Below, one piece after another: positions 1-7,455 of a DNA stretch of 21,694 nt (positions are counted from its first letter, which is position 1; every line of letters begins with the position of its first letter). Location of the stretch: contig URKW01000023.1 in NCBI GenBank assembly GCA_900548615.1, forward strand, positions 1 to 21,694. Reading direction: 5' to 3'. The stretch is from an uncultured Eubacteriales bacterium (GTDB taxonomy: Bacteria; Bacillota; Clostridia; Oscillospirales; Oscillospiraceae). The position numbers were made by a program, and so were the translations under genes. A model generated the notes under the pieces. The model saw nothing but the letters and a program-made list of their open reading frames with translations. It did not search any database and was not told the origin of the DNA.

Positions 1-743
1 CTGGAAAACGGGGGCGTGTGGGGCGTGGTCGGCCCGGCCCGCCGCTCCGACTCCCGCAGGGAGGCGATCTCGCGGGTGGCCTGCGTCACCTGCAAATGCA
101 GGTTCTCCTGCGTCTGCTCCAGCCGCAGGCGCCTCTCGTTCTCCGCGGAGCTGCGCAGCACAAAGGCCAGATACGCCACGCAGCACACAAAGGGCATGAA
201 CTCCACCGCCGCCGGCGTACCCTGTGCCAGCAGATCCGTATAGATACGGGTCAGGTAGTCAAACAGATACCCCACTGCCGGGATCAGGCCAAAGCGCACC
301 TGCATGGCGGGCTTATAGCCCGCGATAGTCCGCACGGCAGGCGCCACAAAGTACAGCAGCCCCAGCAGCAGCGGCAGCGTCAGCGCCAGCTCCGCCGCGG
401 TCTGCACCTCCGCCCCGCCGGACATCAGCGCCGTCAGCACCGAAATGGTCGGCCACAGCAGCTTCCGCTCGAGGATGGCCAGCACCAGCACCAGCGGCAT
501 ATGGGTCACCAGCGGGTACAGCAGCTTCAGCAGCTGGAGATCGGTGGTCATGCCATAGACCGCCGCCTGCGCCAGCAGGATCGCCGCCATGGACAGTCCA
601 TAGGCCCACTTCTTCCCCCTCGTCCACGTGATGCCGCAGAAGGCGGCGGACAGGATCATGCCGTACACGCCCACCGCCGCGTCGTTCAGCAGCGTCACGC
701 CGTTCCACAGCGCGGCGCTGCTCCACACGGCGCCGCCCATCAT
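1..743 (-). CDS. GHKL/AgrC-like membrane sensor histidine kinase, 3'-truncated by window edge
   Basis: Reading the minus strand from the ATG at 743 gives 247 open codons running off the window. Residues 1-200 are strongly hydrophobic, with likely membrane segments near 23-40, 46-65, 72-91, 115-137 and 181-197. A charged coiled-coil-like stretch follows (about 198-236, ending SLRESERRA). This matches the sensor plus linker of peptide- or envelope-sensing kinases of the AgrC/GHKL class, where the H-box (YRHDLRHH-like) would come next. The ATPase domain lies outside the window. The start overlaps the TGA of the response regulator (ATGA), so the two are probably translationally coupled. The last dozen codons, rich in Pro and Thr, do not resemble an H-box and may be end-of-contig error. 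The kinase call rests on topology and the LytTR partner, since no catalytic motif is visible. Confidence 0.72.
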   Translation of the reverse strand, partial: MMGGAVWSSAALWNGVTLLNDAAVGVYGMILSAAFCGITWTRGKKWAYGLSMAAILLAQAAVYGMTTDLQLLKLLYPLVTHMPLVLVLAILERKLLWPTISVLTALMSGGAEVQTAAELALTLPLLLGLLYFVAPAVRTIAGYKPAMQVRFGLIPAVGYLFDYLTRIYTDLLAQGTPAAVEFMPFVCCVAYLAFVLRSSAENERRLRLEQTQENLHLQVTQATREIASLRESERRAGPTTPHTPPFS

Positions 744-1473
744 AGCAGCACCTGCTTCCGGCTGAAGGCGTACTCCAGATACCGCTCCTTCAGCTCCGAG
801 AACCGCCCGTGGGGAATGGGGATCTCCGTCTGATCCGTCAGCTGCAAGCCCCGGTAGGAGATGCTCTGGATGTGGTCCATGTTCACCAGATAGGAGCGGT
901 GGGGCCGCACGAAGTTTTCATAGGCCGTCAGCTCCGCCGCCAGCTTGTCCAGACCGCCGGTGCTCTCCAGCACCTGGCCGTTGTCCAGATGCAGCAGCAG
1001 CGTCCGACCCACCACCTCGCAGTACATCAGCTTTTCCAGCCGGACGCGGACGATGCCGCTTTTGCAGCGCAGCATCACGCTGTTCTCCGCGCTGCGGCAG
1101 CACTCGTCCAGCACCGAATCCAGCACCTGAAAAAAGGTCTCCTCCCGGATGGGCTTGAGCTGATAGTAATAGGCATCCACCGTATAGGACTGCACCGCGT
1201 ATTCCGCCGAGGAGGTGAGGAAAATAATCTTCACATTCCGGTCGTATTCCCGGATCTCACGGGCGGCGCTGATGCCGTTTTCCCCCGGCATGATTCGTCC
1301 AGCAGCAGCACGTCAGGACGAAGCCCCTGCTCCATGGCCGCCAGCAGCTCCAACGAGCTTTCAAAGGCATGGCATTCCATCGGCTGATCCCGCGTTTCCC
1401 GGTATTTGTTCAGCAGCGCGGCGATCTGCCGCACCACCGCAATATCATCATCACAAAAGGCAATTTTTACCAT
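740..1473 (-). CDS. LytTR-family response regulator, frameshifted at the phosphoacceptor loop
   Basis: The start is ATG at 1473, preceded by AAGGAG at 8-9 nt. The first ~60 residues (MVKIAFCDDD ... PDVLLLD) are a CheY-like receiver with acidic residues D8-D10 and phosphoacceptor D59. The rest, in another frame, begins MPGENGISAAREIREYD, has a receiver K (QLKPI), and continues into a LytTR DNA-binding domain (roughly VMLRCKSG to the end, with the typical FVRPHRSYLVN and ending SRKQVLL). About 244 residues in total is normal for AgrA/VirR-type regulators. The two halves join at about 1288-1293, where family spacing D-x-x-M-P-G would be restored by one extra base. Both halves are well preserved, so this is either a recent inactivating mutation or a sequencing error. 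It is the first gene of a two-gene operon with the kinase. Confidence 0.85.
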
Positions 1474-1509
1474 TCGGCCTCTCCTTGCTTTTTGCCAGTT
1501 CTTCACAGG

Positions 1510-1529
1510 CGGCGGACGCGTGTCCGCCG
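1510..1529 (-). promoter_or_regulatory. 5'-end hairpin in the leader of the two-component operon
   Basis: CGGCGGAC / GTCCGCCG forms an 8-bp perfect stem with a 4-nt loop. It lies about where the predicted transcript starts, 7 bases or so below the -10 at 1539-1544. A hairpin at the very 5' end usually stabilises an mRNA. The core GGCGGAC...GTCCGCC is also the core of the hairpin repeat at 20399-20422. Confidence 0.5.
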
Positions 1530-1538
1530 TTTACTTTC

Positions 1539-1567
1539 ATTATACGGGGTGGGGCATCTTTCGTCAA
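1539..1567 (-). promoter_or_regulatory. Sigma-A promoter of the two-component operon
   Basis: On the minus strand: -35 TTGACG (1562-1567), 17-nt spacer, -10 TATAAT (1539-1544). The leader to the ATG at 1473 is about 60 nt. Confidence 0.8.
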
Positions 1568-1623
1568 GGAATGGTTTTTCCGAAAAAGTCCCCCCGCTTT
1601 TTCTATGCACCGGCGAAAAAATG

Positions 1624-1632
1624 TGCTATACT
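1624..1632 (+). promoter_or_regulatory. Extended -10 promoter for the DUF5662-like gene
   Basis: TGC-TATACT (1624-1632) is an extended -10 with no convincing -35; the hexamer at the right distance is tatgca. It lies about 30 nt before the ATG at 1664. The surrounding bases GTGCTATA-T-ATTG recur before the gene at 19958. Confidence 0.5.
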
Positions 1633-1663
1633 ATTGCCACACCAGTTCAAAGGAGGCCGCGCC

Positions 1664-2224
1664 ATGCATCTTTTTGACCATCTGCACACCGTCAACACCC
1701 ATCGCCGTCTGGTGCGGCACTATTGCTGGAAGCTTGGTCTGGTCTGGCAGGGACTGACCCACGACCTGAGCAAGTACAGCCCCACCGAGTTCTGGCGCAG
1801 CGTGAAGTACTATCAGGGCTACCGCAGTCCCAACGACGCCGAGCGCATCGCCAACGGCGTCAGCCTGTCGTGGCTGCACCACAAGGGCCGCAACCTCCAC
1901 CACTTTGAGTACTGGATCGACTACTGTCTGCGAGAGGACGGCAGCGTGTACATCGGCGGGTGCAAGATGCCCAAAAAATACGTGGCAGAGATGTTCTGCG
2001 ACCGCATCGCCGCCTGCCGGGTGTATCAGAAGGAGAAATACACCGACGCCTCGCCGTGGGAGTACTACCAGCGCAGCAAGAACCTGAAGCACACCGACGC
2101 CGGGCGCTACATGCATGCCGACACGGCGGCGCTGCTGGAGCGGTGGCTGCTGATGCTGAAGGAGCAGGGCGAGGACACCGCCTTCGCCCAAATCAGGAAA
2201 GAACTGCAAGACCCCAACTATTAA
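1664..2224 (+). CDS. DUF5662-like protein of unknown function
   Basis: 186 residues. The ATG at 1664 is preceded by AAAGGAGG at good spacing; earlier in-frame ATGs lack one. The sequence has no signal peptide or membrane segment, so it is probably cytosolic. Conserved-looking polar motifs include LTHDLSKYSPTEF (about residues 31-43), SLSWLHHKGRNLHHFEYW (about 66-83) and MPKKYVAEMFCDRIAA (about 101-116). The pattern HDxSK...HHxxRNxHHxEYW is the signature I associate with DUF5662, recalled rather than searched. Clustered His and Asp suggest a metal site, but no activity is established. It is monocistronic, divergent from the two-component operon and convergent with glgP, with its own promoter and terminator. 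Confidence 0.75.
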   Translation: MHLFDHLHTVNTHRRLVRHYCWKLGLVWQGLTHDLSKYSPTEFWRSVKYYQGYRSPNDAERIANGVSLSWLHHKGRNLHHFEYWIDYCLREDGSVYIGGCKMPKKYVAEMFCDRIAACRVYQKEKYTDASPWEYYQRSKNLKHTDAGRYMHADTAALLERWLLMLKEQGEDTAFAQIRKELQDPNY

Positions 2225-2258
2225 AAAATAAACGCCGCGTTTGCGGCGTTTATTTTTT
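2223..2258. terminator. Bidirectional intrinsic terminator between DUF5662-like gene and glgP
   Basis: A perfect 16-bp inverted repeat, AAAAAATAAACGCCGC with loop GTTT, then the complement. Its A/T-rich outer arms give a U-tract in both directions. It begins inside the stop codon of the plus-strand gene and ends 4 bp before the glgP stop, so it serves both convergent genes. Confidence 0.93.
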
Positions 2259-2262
2259 AGCA

Positions 2263-4683
2263 TTACTTCTTATACGGCACGTGCCAGATGGTGTCGGCAT
2301 AGTCCGCGATGGAACGGTCGGCGGCGAAGATGCCGCTGCGGGCAATATTGATCAGGCTCATGCGGTTCCAGTTCTCCTGATCGGCATAAGCGTGGATCAT
2401 GCGCTGCTCCGCCTCGGCATAGGAGGGCAGGTCGGCCAGCAGCATATACTGATCCGGCGGGCAGCCCGCGCCGAACACCAGCCGCTGCCACAGATCCTCG
2501 TAGCTGACGCCGTCGGAGAAGCCGATTTTCAGCTGATCCACCACACGGCGCAGCATGGGGTCACGGTCATACAGCAGGTGGGGATCATAGCTGTGCTGGA
2601 GGTGGGCCACCTCGTCAGAGCGCAGGCCGAACAGGAACATATTGTCATCCCCCAGCACCTGATGCATCTCTACATTAGCGCCGTCCAGCGTACCGACGGT
2701 CAGGGCGCCATTCATCATGAACTTCATGTTGCCGGTGCCGCTGGCCTCCTTGCCGGCGGTGGAGATCTGCTGGCTCACCTCACTGGCGGGCATCAGCATC
2801 TCCGCCATGGAGACGCGGTAGTTCTCCAGGAACACCACCTGCAGCTTATCCTTGCAGACAGGATCGTTGTTGATCTCATTGGCAAGGGAGTTGATGAGAT
2901 GGATGATCCGCTTGGCCACGGCATAGCCGGGTGCAGCCTTGGCGCCGAACAGGAAGGTGTGGGGCGTGAAAGCCATGTTGGGATCGTCCCGCAGCTGCTG
3001 GTAGAGGTAGATGATATGCAGGGCGTTCATCAGCTGGCGCTTGTACTCATGCAGGCGCTTCACCTGCACGTCGAAGATGCCGTCAGTGTTCAGCACCACG
3101 CCCTGCTGGCGATAGGCCCACTTGGCGAAGGCATCCTTGTTGGCCTTTTTGATCTGGCCCAGCCGCAGCAGCACCTCTTTATCGTCAGCCCAGCGCTCCA
3201 GACCGCTCATTTCACCGGCGTGGGTGAGGTAGCCCTCCCCCACCGTGTCCTTCAGCAGACTGTCAAGGCCGGGGTTGATCTGGCTGAGCCAGCGGCGGTG
3301 ATCCACGCCGTTGGTGACGTTCTTGAACTTGTCCGGCTCCATGACGCACTGGTCGCGGAACACGTCCTTCCGGAGAATATCCGAGTGCAGGGCGCTGACG
3401 CCGTTGACCGCCATGCCGCCTGCGATGCACAGGTTGGCCATCCGCACCGCGCCGTCCCAGATGACGGCCATACGGGCCACCTTGTCCATATCGCCGTGGT
3501 AGAACTCGGCGATCTTCTCCTGATAGCGGCGGGCGATCTCGGTGAGGATCTGCCACACGCGGGGCAGCAGCAACTCAAACAGCTGCTGCGGCCAGACCTC
3601 CAGCGCCTCGGCCAGCACCGTATGGTTGGTGTAGGCCACGGAGTGGGTGGTGATGTCCCACGCCTCGTCCCAGCCAAGGCCCGCGTCGTCGATCAAAATA
3701 CGCATCAGCTCCGGGATCACCAGCGCGGGATGGGTATCGTTGATCTGGATGACGTTCTTCTCGTGGAAGTTTTTCAGGGTGCCGTACTGCTGGATGTGCT
3801 GGCGGGTGATGGACTGCACCGTGGCGGACACGAAGAAATACTGCTGCTTCAGCCGCAGGGACTTACCCTCGTAGTGGTTATCCTCGGGATACAGCACCTT
3901 GGAGATCACGTCGGCCATGGCCCGCTCCTCGCCGGAGCGGAGGTATTGGCCCTGCGAGAACAGCTTCATGTCGATGGGCTTGGGGGACTTGGCATCCCAC
4001 AGCCGCAGGGTGTTCACATGGTCGGTGTCGTAACCGGCGATCTCCATGTCGCAGGGCACCGCCAGCACGCGGGTATAGTCCTCGTGCACCACCATCAGGT
4101 GGCCGTTGTCCCAGCGGGTGCGGACGGTGCCGCCGAAGTGGACCTCCTCCGTCTCCTGGGGCTTGGGCAGCAGCCACGCGTCGCCCAGCGGCTTCCAGTC
4201 ATCGGGCAGCTCCACCTGCTGGCCCTCCACGATCTTCTGCTTGAATAGGCCCAGCTCGTAGCAGATGGAGTAGCCGGTGGCAGGAATCTCCAGCGTGGTC
4301 ATGCTGTCCAGATAGCAGGCGGCCAGACGGCCCAGACCGCCGTTGCCAAGACCTGCGTCCGGCTCCATGTCGAAAATATCGGCAGCCTTGAATCCCAGCT
4401 CCTCGATGGCCTCCTGCAATTGGGGCAGCACGTTCAGGTTATAGGCGTTCTTCATCAGGCTGCGGCCCATCAGGAACTCCAGCGACAGGTAGTGAACCCG
4501 GCGGGCGCCCTCGCGGGCGGCCTTTTCCCGGCTCTCCACCCCGTGCTCGGCCATAATGTCGCGCAGCACCATGGCGCAGGCCTTCAGCATTTCGCCGTCG
4601 CTGGCCTGCTGCTCGGTGCAGCCGTAGTTCAGCCGCAGCTTGCGGATGATAGCCTCCTTCATATCATGCTTGGTATAGGTCAT
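2263..4683 (-). CDS. glgP: Glycogen/maltodextrin phosphorylase
   Basis: 806 residues from the ATG at 4683 (MTYTKHDMKEA), which has AAGGAGA 8 nt upstream; an in-frame upstream extension has no ribosome site. The enzyme cleaves terminal alpha-1,4 glucose with phosphate to give glucose-1-phosphate, using PLP. Family landmarks are LSLEFLMGR (about 67-75), the LGNGGLGRLAACYLDS block (about 113-128), INDTHP, VKRLHEYKRQ (about 542-551) and the PLP-site sequence EASGTGNMKF, whose lysine is about residue 654. Length is normal for bacterial GlgP. It is the last gene of the glg operon, 14 bp after the glgA stop, and is followed by the shared terminator. It is the only degradative enzyme in the operon, and no debranching enzyme is seen. 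Confidence 0.97.
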   Translation of the reverse strand: MTYTKHDMKEAIIRKLRLNYGCTEQQASDGEMLKACAMVLRDIMAEHGVESREKAAREGARRVHYLSLEFLMGRSLMKNAYNLNVLPQLQEAIEELGFKAADIFDMEPDAGLGNGGLGRLAACYLDSMTTLEIPATGYSICYELGLFKQKIVEGQQVELPDDWKPLGDAWLLPKPQETEEVHFGGTVRTRWDNGHLMVVHEDYTRVLAVPCDMEIAGYDTDHVNTLRLWDAKSPKPIDMKLFSQGQYLRSGEERAMADVISKVLYPEDNHYEGKSLRLKQQYFFVSATVQSITRQHIQQYGTLKNFHEKNVIQINDTHPALVIPELMRILIDDAGLGWDEAWDITTHSVAYTNHTVLAEALEVWPQQLFELLLPRVWQILTEIARRYQEKIAEFYHGDMDKVARMAVIWDGAVRMANLCIAGGMAVNGVSALHSDILRKDVFRDQCVMEPDKFKNVTNGVDHRRWLSQINPGLDSLLKDTVGEGYLTHAGEMSGLERWADDKEVLLRLGQIKKANKDAFAKWAYRQQGVVLNTDGIFDVQVKRLHEYKRQLMNALHIIYLYQQLRDDPNMAFTPHTFLFGAKAAPGYAVAKRIIHLINSLANEINNDPVCKDKLQVVFLENYRVSMAEMLMPASEVSQQISTAGKEASGTGNMKFMMNGALTVGTLDGANVEMHQVLGDDNMFLFGLRSDEVAHLQHSYDPHLLYDRDPMLRRVVDQLKIGFSDGVSYEDLWQRLVFGAGCPPDQYMLLADLPSYAEAEQRMIHAYADQENWNRMSLINIARSGIFAADRSIADYADTIWHVPYKK

Positions 4684-4697
4684 ATGCGATTGTCTCC

Positions 4698-6125
4698 TTA
4701 CAGCTTGGAATAGATATCGTGATAGAGACGGGCGCTGCGCGTCCAACTGAAGTCGGCGGTCATGCCCCGCCGCTGGACGGCGGCAAAGCCCGTCCTGTCG
4801 CCCTTGTAAAGTCCGGTGGCCTGCCCGATGACGGACAGCATGGCCCCGGCGTCATAGTCCTCGAAAAGATAGCCCGTGCCGTCCGGCTGGCCCACCTGAC
4901 AGGAATGTACGCTGTCGGCCAGTCCGCCGGTACGGCGGACGATGGGCACCGCGCCGTAGCGCATGGCGATCATCTGGGAAAGGCCGCAAGGCTCGCTCCT
5001 GGAGGGCATCAGGAAGAGGTCGGCACCGGCGTAAATGCGGCGGCTCAGCCCCTCGGAATAGGTGATGAGCGCGGCGGTGCGGCCTACATAACGGCCCGCC
5101 TGCGCCCGGAAAAAGTCCTCGTAGTAGCCCTCGCCCTGACCCAGCACCACCAGCTGGCAGCCGGTGGCCATAATGCCGTCAAAGCCGTCCCGGATCAGCT
5201 CCATGCCCTTGTGGCCCACCAGACGGCTGACCACCGCCAGCAGCGGCGTGTCCGGCTCCTCCCGCAGTCCCAGTGACACCTGAAGGTCAGCCTTGCAGGC
5301 AGCCTTTCCGGTCATGTCGTCGGGGCTGTAGTGCACAGGGATAGCCATATCATGGGCCGGGTCGTAGGAGGTCATGTCAATGCCGTTCAGTACGCCGTGC
5401 AGCTTATAGCCGATGGCGTCCACGATGGAAGCCATGCCGTGGGCATAGTAATCGTCGTGAAGCTGGGCGGCATAGGTGGGGCTGACGGTGGTGACCGCGT
5501 CGGACACCAGCATGGCGGCCTTCATGAGATTCACGTCGCCGTCCATTTGCAGCGTGCCATCGTTCCACCAGCCCTCGTGCAGACCGAAAAGGTCGGCCAC
5601 GGTGTCGGGGCCGTAGCGGCCCTGATACTCGATATTATGGATGGTGAACACGGTTTTGATACCCCGCACCGCGTCCCAGCGGGTAGCAACGTCCTTGAGA
5701 TAGATGGGCACCAGCGCCGTCTGCCAGTCGTTACAGTGGATCACATCCGGCATCCAGTCCAGACTGGGCAGCAGATCCACCACCGCCTTGCTGAAAAAGG
5801 CGAAGCGTTCGCCGTCGTCATACTCGCCGTACAACCGGCCCCGGCGGAAATAGTGCTCGTTATCCACGAAATACCACGTCACGCCCCGATACTCCATGAC
5901 GAACAGGCCGCAGTACTGGTGCCGCCATGCCACGTCCACATAGATATAGCTGCGGTAGACCATCCGCTGCCGCCACTCGTAGGGGATCTTATCATACAGC
6001 GGCAGGATCACCGCCACCTGATCGCCGTTCTCGGCCAGAGATACCGGCAGACTGCCGGCCACGTCCGCAAGACCGCCCGTCTTGCAGAAGGGAAACGCCT
6101 CGCTGGCGGCAAACAGTATTTTCAT
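4698..6125 (-). CDS. glgA: Glycogen synthase (ADP-glucose type)
   Basis: 475 residues, GT5 family, GT-B fold. It transfers glucose from ADP-glucose to the non-reducing end of the glucan. Visible motifs are the N-terminal K15-T-G-G-L (ADP-glucose binding), the HNIEYQG region (about 163-169), VSRLVGHKG (about 299-307, usually VSRLxxQKG) and SEPCGLSQM (E378 of the E-x7-E motif) followed by RRTGGLADSV. Length matches the family. The start at 6125 has GAGGAGG about 7 nt upstream. That ribosome site lies directly beside the right-hand inverted repeat of the element at 6140-6349, so glgA is separated from glgD by this insertion while the other glg junctions are only -4 to 33 bp. Confidence 0.97.
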   Translation of the reverse strand: MKILFAASEAFPFCKTGGLADVAGSLPVSLAENGDQVAVILPLYDKIPYEWRQRMVYRSYIYVDVAWRHQYCGLFVMEYRGVTWYFVDNEHYFRRGRLYGEYDDGERFAFFSKAVVDLLPSLDWMPDVIHCNDWQTALVPIYLKDVATRWDAVRGIKTVFTIHNIEYQGRYGPDTVADLFGLHEGWWNDGTLQMDGDVNLMKAAMLVSDAVTTVSPTYAAQLHDDYYAHGMASIVDAIGYKLHGVLNGIDMTSYDPAHDMAIPVHYSPDDMTGKAACKADLQVSLGLREEPDTPLLAVVSRLVGHKGMELIRDGFDGIMATGCQLVVLGQGEGYYEDFFRAQAGRYVGRTAALITYSEGLSRRIYAGADLFLMPSRSEPCGLSQMIAMRYGAVPIVRRTGGLADSVHSCQVGQPDGTGYLFEDYDAGAMLSVIGQATGLYKGDRTGFAAVQRRGMTADFSWTRSARLYHDIYSKL

Positions 6126-6139
6126 AAGTCGTCCTCCTC

Positions 6140-6349
6140 ATTATAGCTGGCGAAAAATCTTGCGATTTTTCTGCCAATATGGCTTGCGGCCGACTGCGCG
6201 CGTCCTTCGGACACACTGGCGGCCGAGAAGTATTTTTCCGACGTATACGCCGCCGGAAAAATAATTGGATTGTTTCGCCGCCTGCGGGCGGCGAACTCTG
6301 CGAGGCTTACTTCGCCGTCAGATTTCATGCCAGTTATGCCAGTTATAAT
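6140..6349 (-). repeat. Structured MITE-like element with terminal inverted repeats between glgD and glgA
   Basis: The plus-strand ends are ATTATAGCTGGC (6140-6151) and GCCAGTTATAAT (6338-6349), inverted copies matching at 11 of 12 bases. Inside are several hairpins: AAAAATC-TTGC-GATTTTT (near 6153-6170), a C(TTCG)G-capped stem near 6208-6216, an ATTTTTCCG/CGGAAAAAT stem (about 6232-6263) and CGCCGCC/GGCGGCG (about 6277-6293). The left end in gene orientation has a tandem ATAACTGGC duplication. A related, shorter copy lies at 16529-16598. The inner end supplies the TAA of glgD. A 68-codon frame crosses it on the minus strand but looks incidental. It has no transposase, so it would be a non-autonomous element; no clear target duplication is visible. 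Confidence 0.7.
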
Positions 6350-7455
6350 TTCGTATTCTTCTCCACCACCAGCGGGTACTGGGCGTGACCCGCCATGGCC
6401 ACGTCAGAGCCGAACTCCACATTCTTGTCGGCAATGACGCAGCGGATGGATGCGCCGGAGCGCACCACCGTGTTCTTAAAGAGAATGCTGTTCTCCACGT
6501 GGGCGCCCTTTTCCACCCGGACGCCCCGGAATAGGATGCAGTTGCGGATGCTGCCCTGAATATCGCAGCCGTCGGAGATCAGGGAGTTGACACACTCGCC
6601 GCTGGGGTCGATGTAGGTGGAGGCAGCGTCGTTTTCCTTGGCGTACACCGGGCGCTGGGGACAGAACAGCTCCGCCCGGATCTCCGGCCGCAGCAGTTCC
6701 ATGCTGCGCTGATAGTACCCCTGCACGGAGTTGATGCGGGCGGCAAAGCCGTCCCACACATAGCCGTTGAACCGCAGCTCCTTCCCCTTGTCCTGCAAAA
6801 CGTTATGGCGGAAGCTGTAGCGGTCATGGGCCATGCAGTCCTCCACCAGCTCCAGCAGCAGGTCACGGCCCAGCAGGAAGATATTCAGGCTCTGATAGCC
6901 CTCTGGTGTGCGGATATCATAGGCGGTGTCCACGATGCGGCCGGTATCGTCCAGCTTGAAATAGGTGTCGCCGCTCTCGCCGGGATGGCTGGTGCAGACG
7001 CAGGTCATGTCCGCGCCGGAGGCAATATGGGCCTCCAGCACACGGGTCAGGGGCAGATTGGTCACCAGATCGCTGTCGGACAGCACCACATAGTCCTGCC
7101 GGATGTGGCGCAGATACTCAATGACGCAGCCCAGTGCCTCCATCTTGCCCCGGAATGCCCCCACCACGCCCCGGCTCTCGCTGTAGGCGAAGGCGGGCAG
7201 CAGCTTCAGGCCGCCGGTCTTGCGGCTCAGATCCCAGCTTTTGCCGGTACCCAGATGATCCAGCATGCTCTGGCACTTGCCGTGCATGATAACGCCCACG
7301 TCGGTGATCCCGGCATTGACCATGTTGGACAGGATAAAGTCCACCACCCGGTAATCGCCGCCAAAGGGCAGCGAGCCGTGGATACGGTTGGCGGTCAGCT
7401 GACCCAGACCCGGCTTCTCTCCATAGGAGAAGATGATCCCGTGCATTCCCTTCAT
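6343..7455 (-). CDS. glgD: Glucose-1-phosphate adenylyltransferase regulatory-type subunit GlgD
   Basis: 370 residues, a paralogue of GlgC. It has a nucleotidyltransferase-like N-terminal domain and a left-handed beta-helix C-terminal domain (hexapeptide pattern from about 285, for example NSLISDGCDIQGSIRNCILF). The GGxGxRL nucleotide loop of GlgC is replaced by SYGEKPGLGQLTANR, and SGDHIYKMDY by SDSDLVTNL. It is therefore probably a non-catalytic or weakly catalytic partner that modulates GlgC, as known for Firmicutes GlgC/GlgD. The start at 7455 overlaps the glgC stop by 4 nt (ATGA), implying coupled translation and matched stoichiometry; AAAGGAGG lies upstream. An internal ATG three codons later is possible. 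The last codons and stop lie in the terminal repeat of the 6140-6349 element. Confidence 0.95.
   Translation of the reverse strand: MKGMHGIIFSYGEKPGLGQLTANRIHGSLPFGGDYRVVDFILSNMVNAGITDVGVIMHGKCQSMLDHLGTGKSWDLSRKTGGLKLLPAFAYSESRGVVGAFRGKMEALGCVIEYLRHIRQDYVVLSDSDLVTNLPLTRVLEAHIASGADMTCVCTSHPGESGDTYFKLDDTGRIVDTAYDIRTPEGYQSLNIFLLGRDLLLELVEDCMAHDRYSFRHNVLQDKGKELRFNGYVWDGFAARINSVQGYYQRSMELLRPEIRAELFCPQRPVYAKENDAASTYIDPSGECVNSLISDGCDIQGSIRNCILFRGVRVEKGAHVENSILFKNTVVRSGASIRCVIADKNVEFGSDVAMAGHAQYPLVVEKNTKL

Noticed and set aside
1960..4248. A 762-codon open frame on the plus strand
   Set aside because: It lies opposite glgP, has His/Val/Gln-rich non-protein composition and no ribosome site. It results from GC-rich third positions on the coding strand.
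6140..6146. TATAAT at the element end next to glgA as an outward promoter
   Set aside because: Only about 5 nt from the glgA ribosome site, with no -35 at 17 nt; a transcript starting there would nearly lack the ribosome site.
6122..6328. A 68-codon frame through the glgD-glgA element
   Set aside because: It is made almost wholly of inverted repeats, has no good ribosome site and overlaps the glgA start; better explained as repeat DNA.
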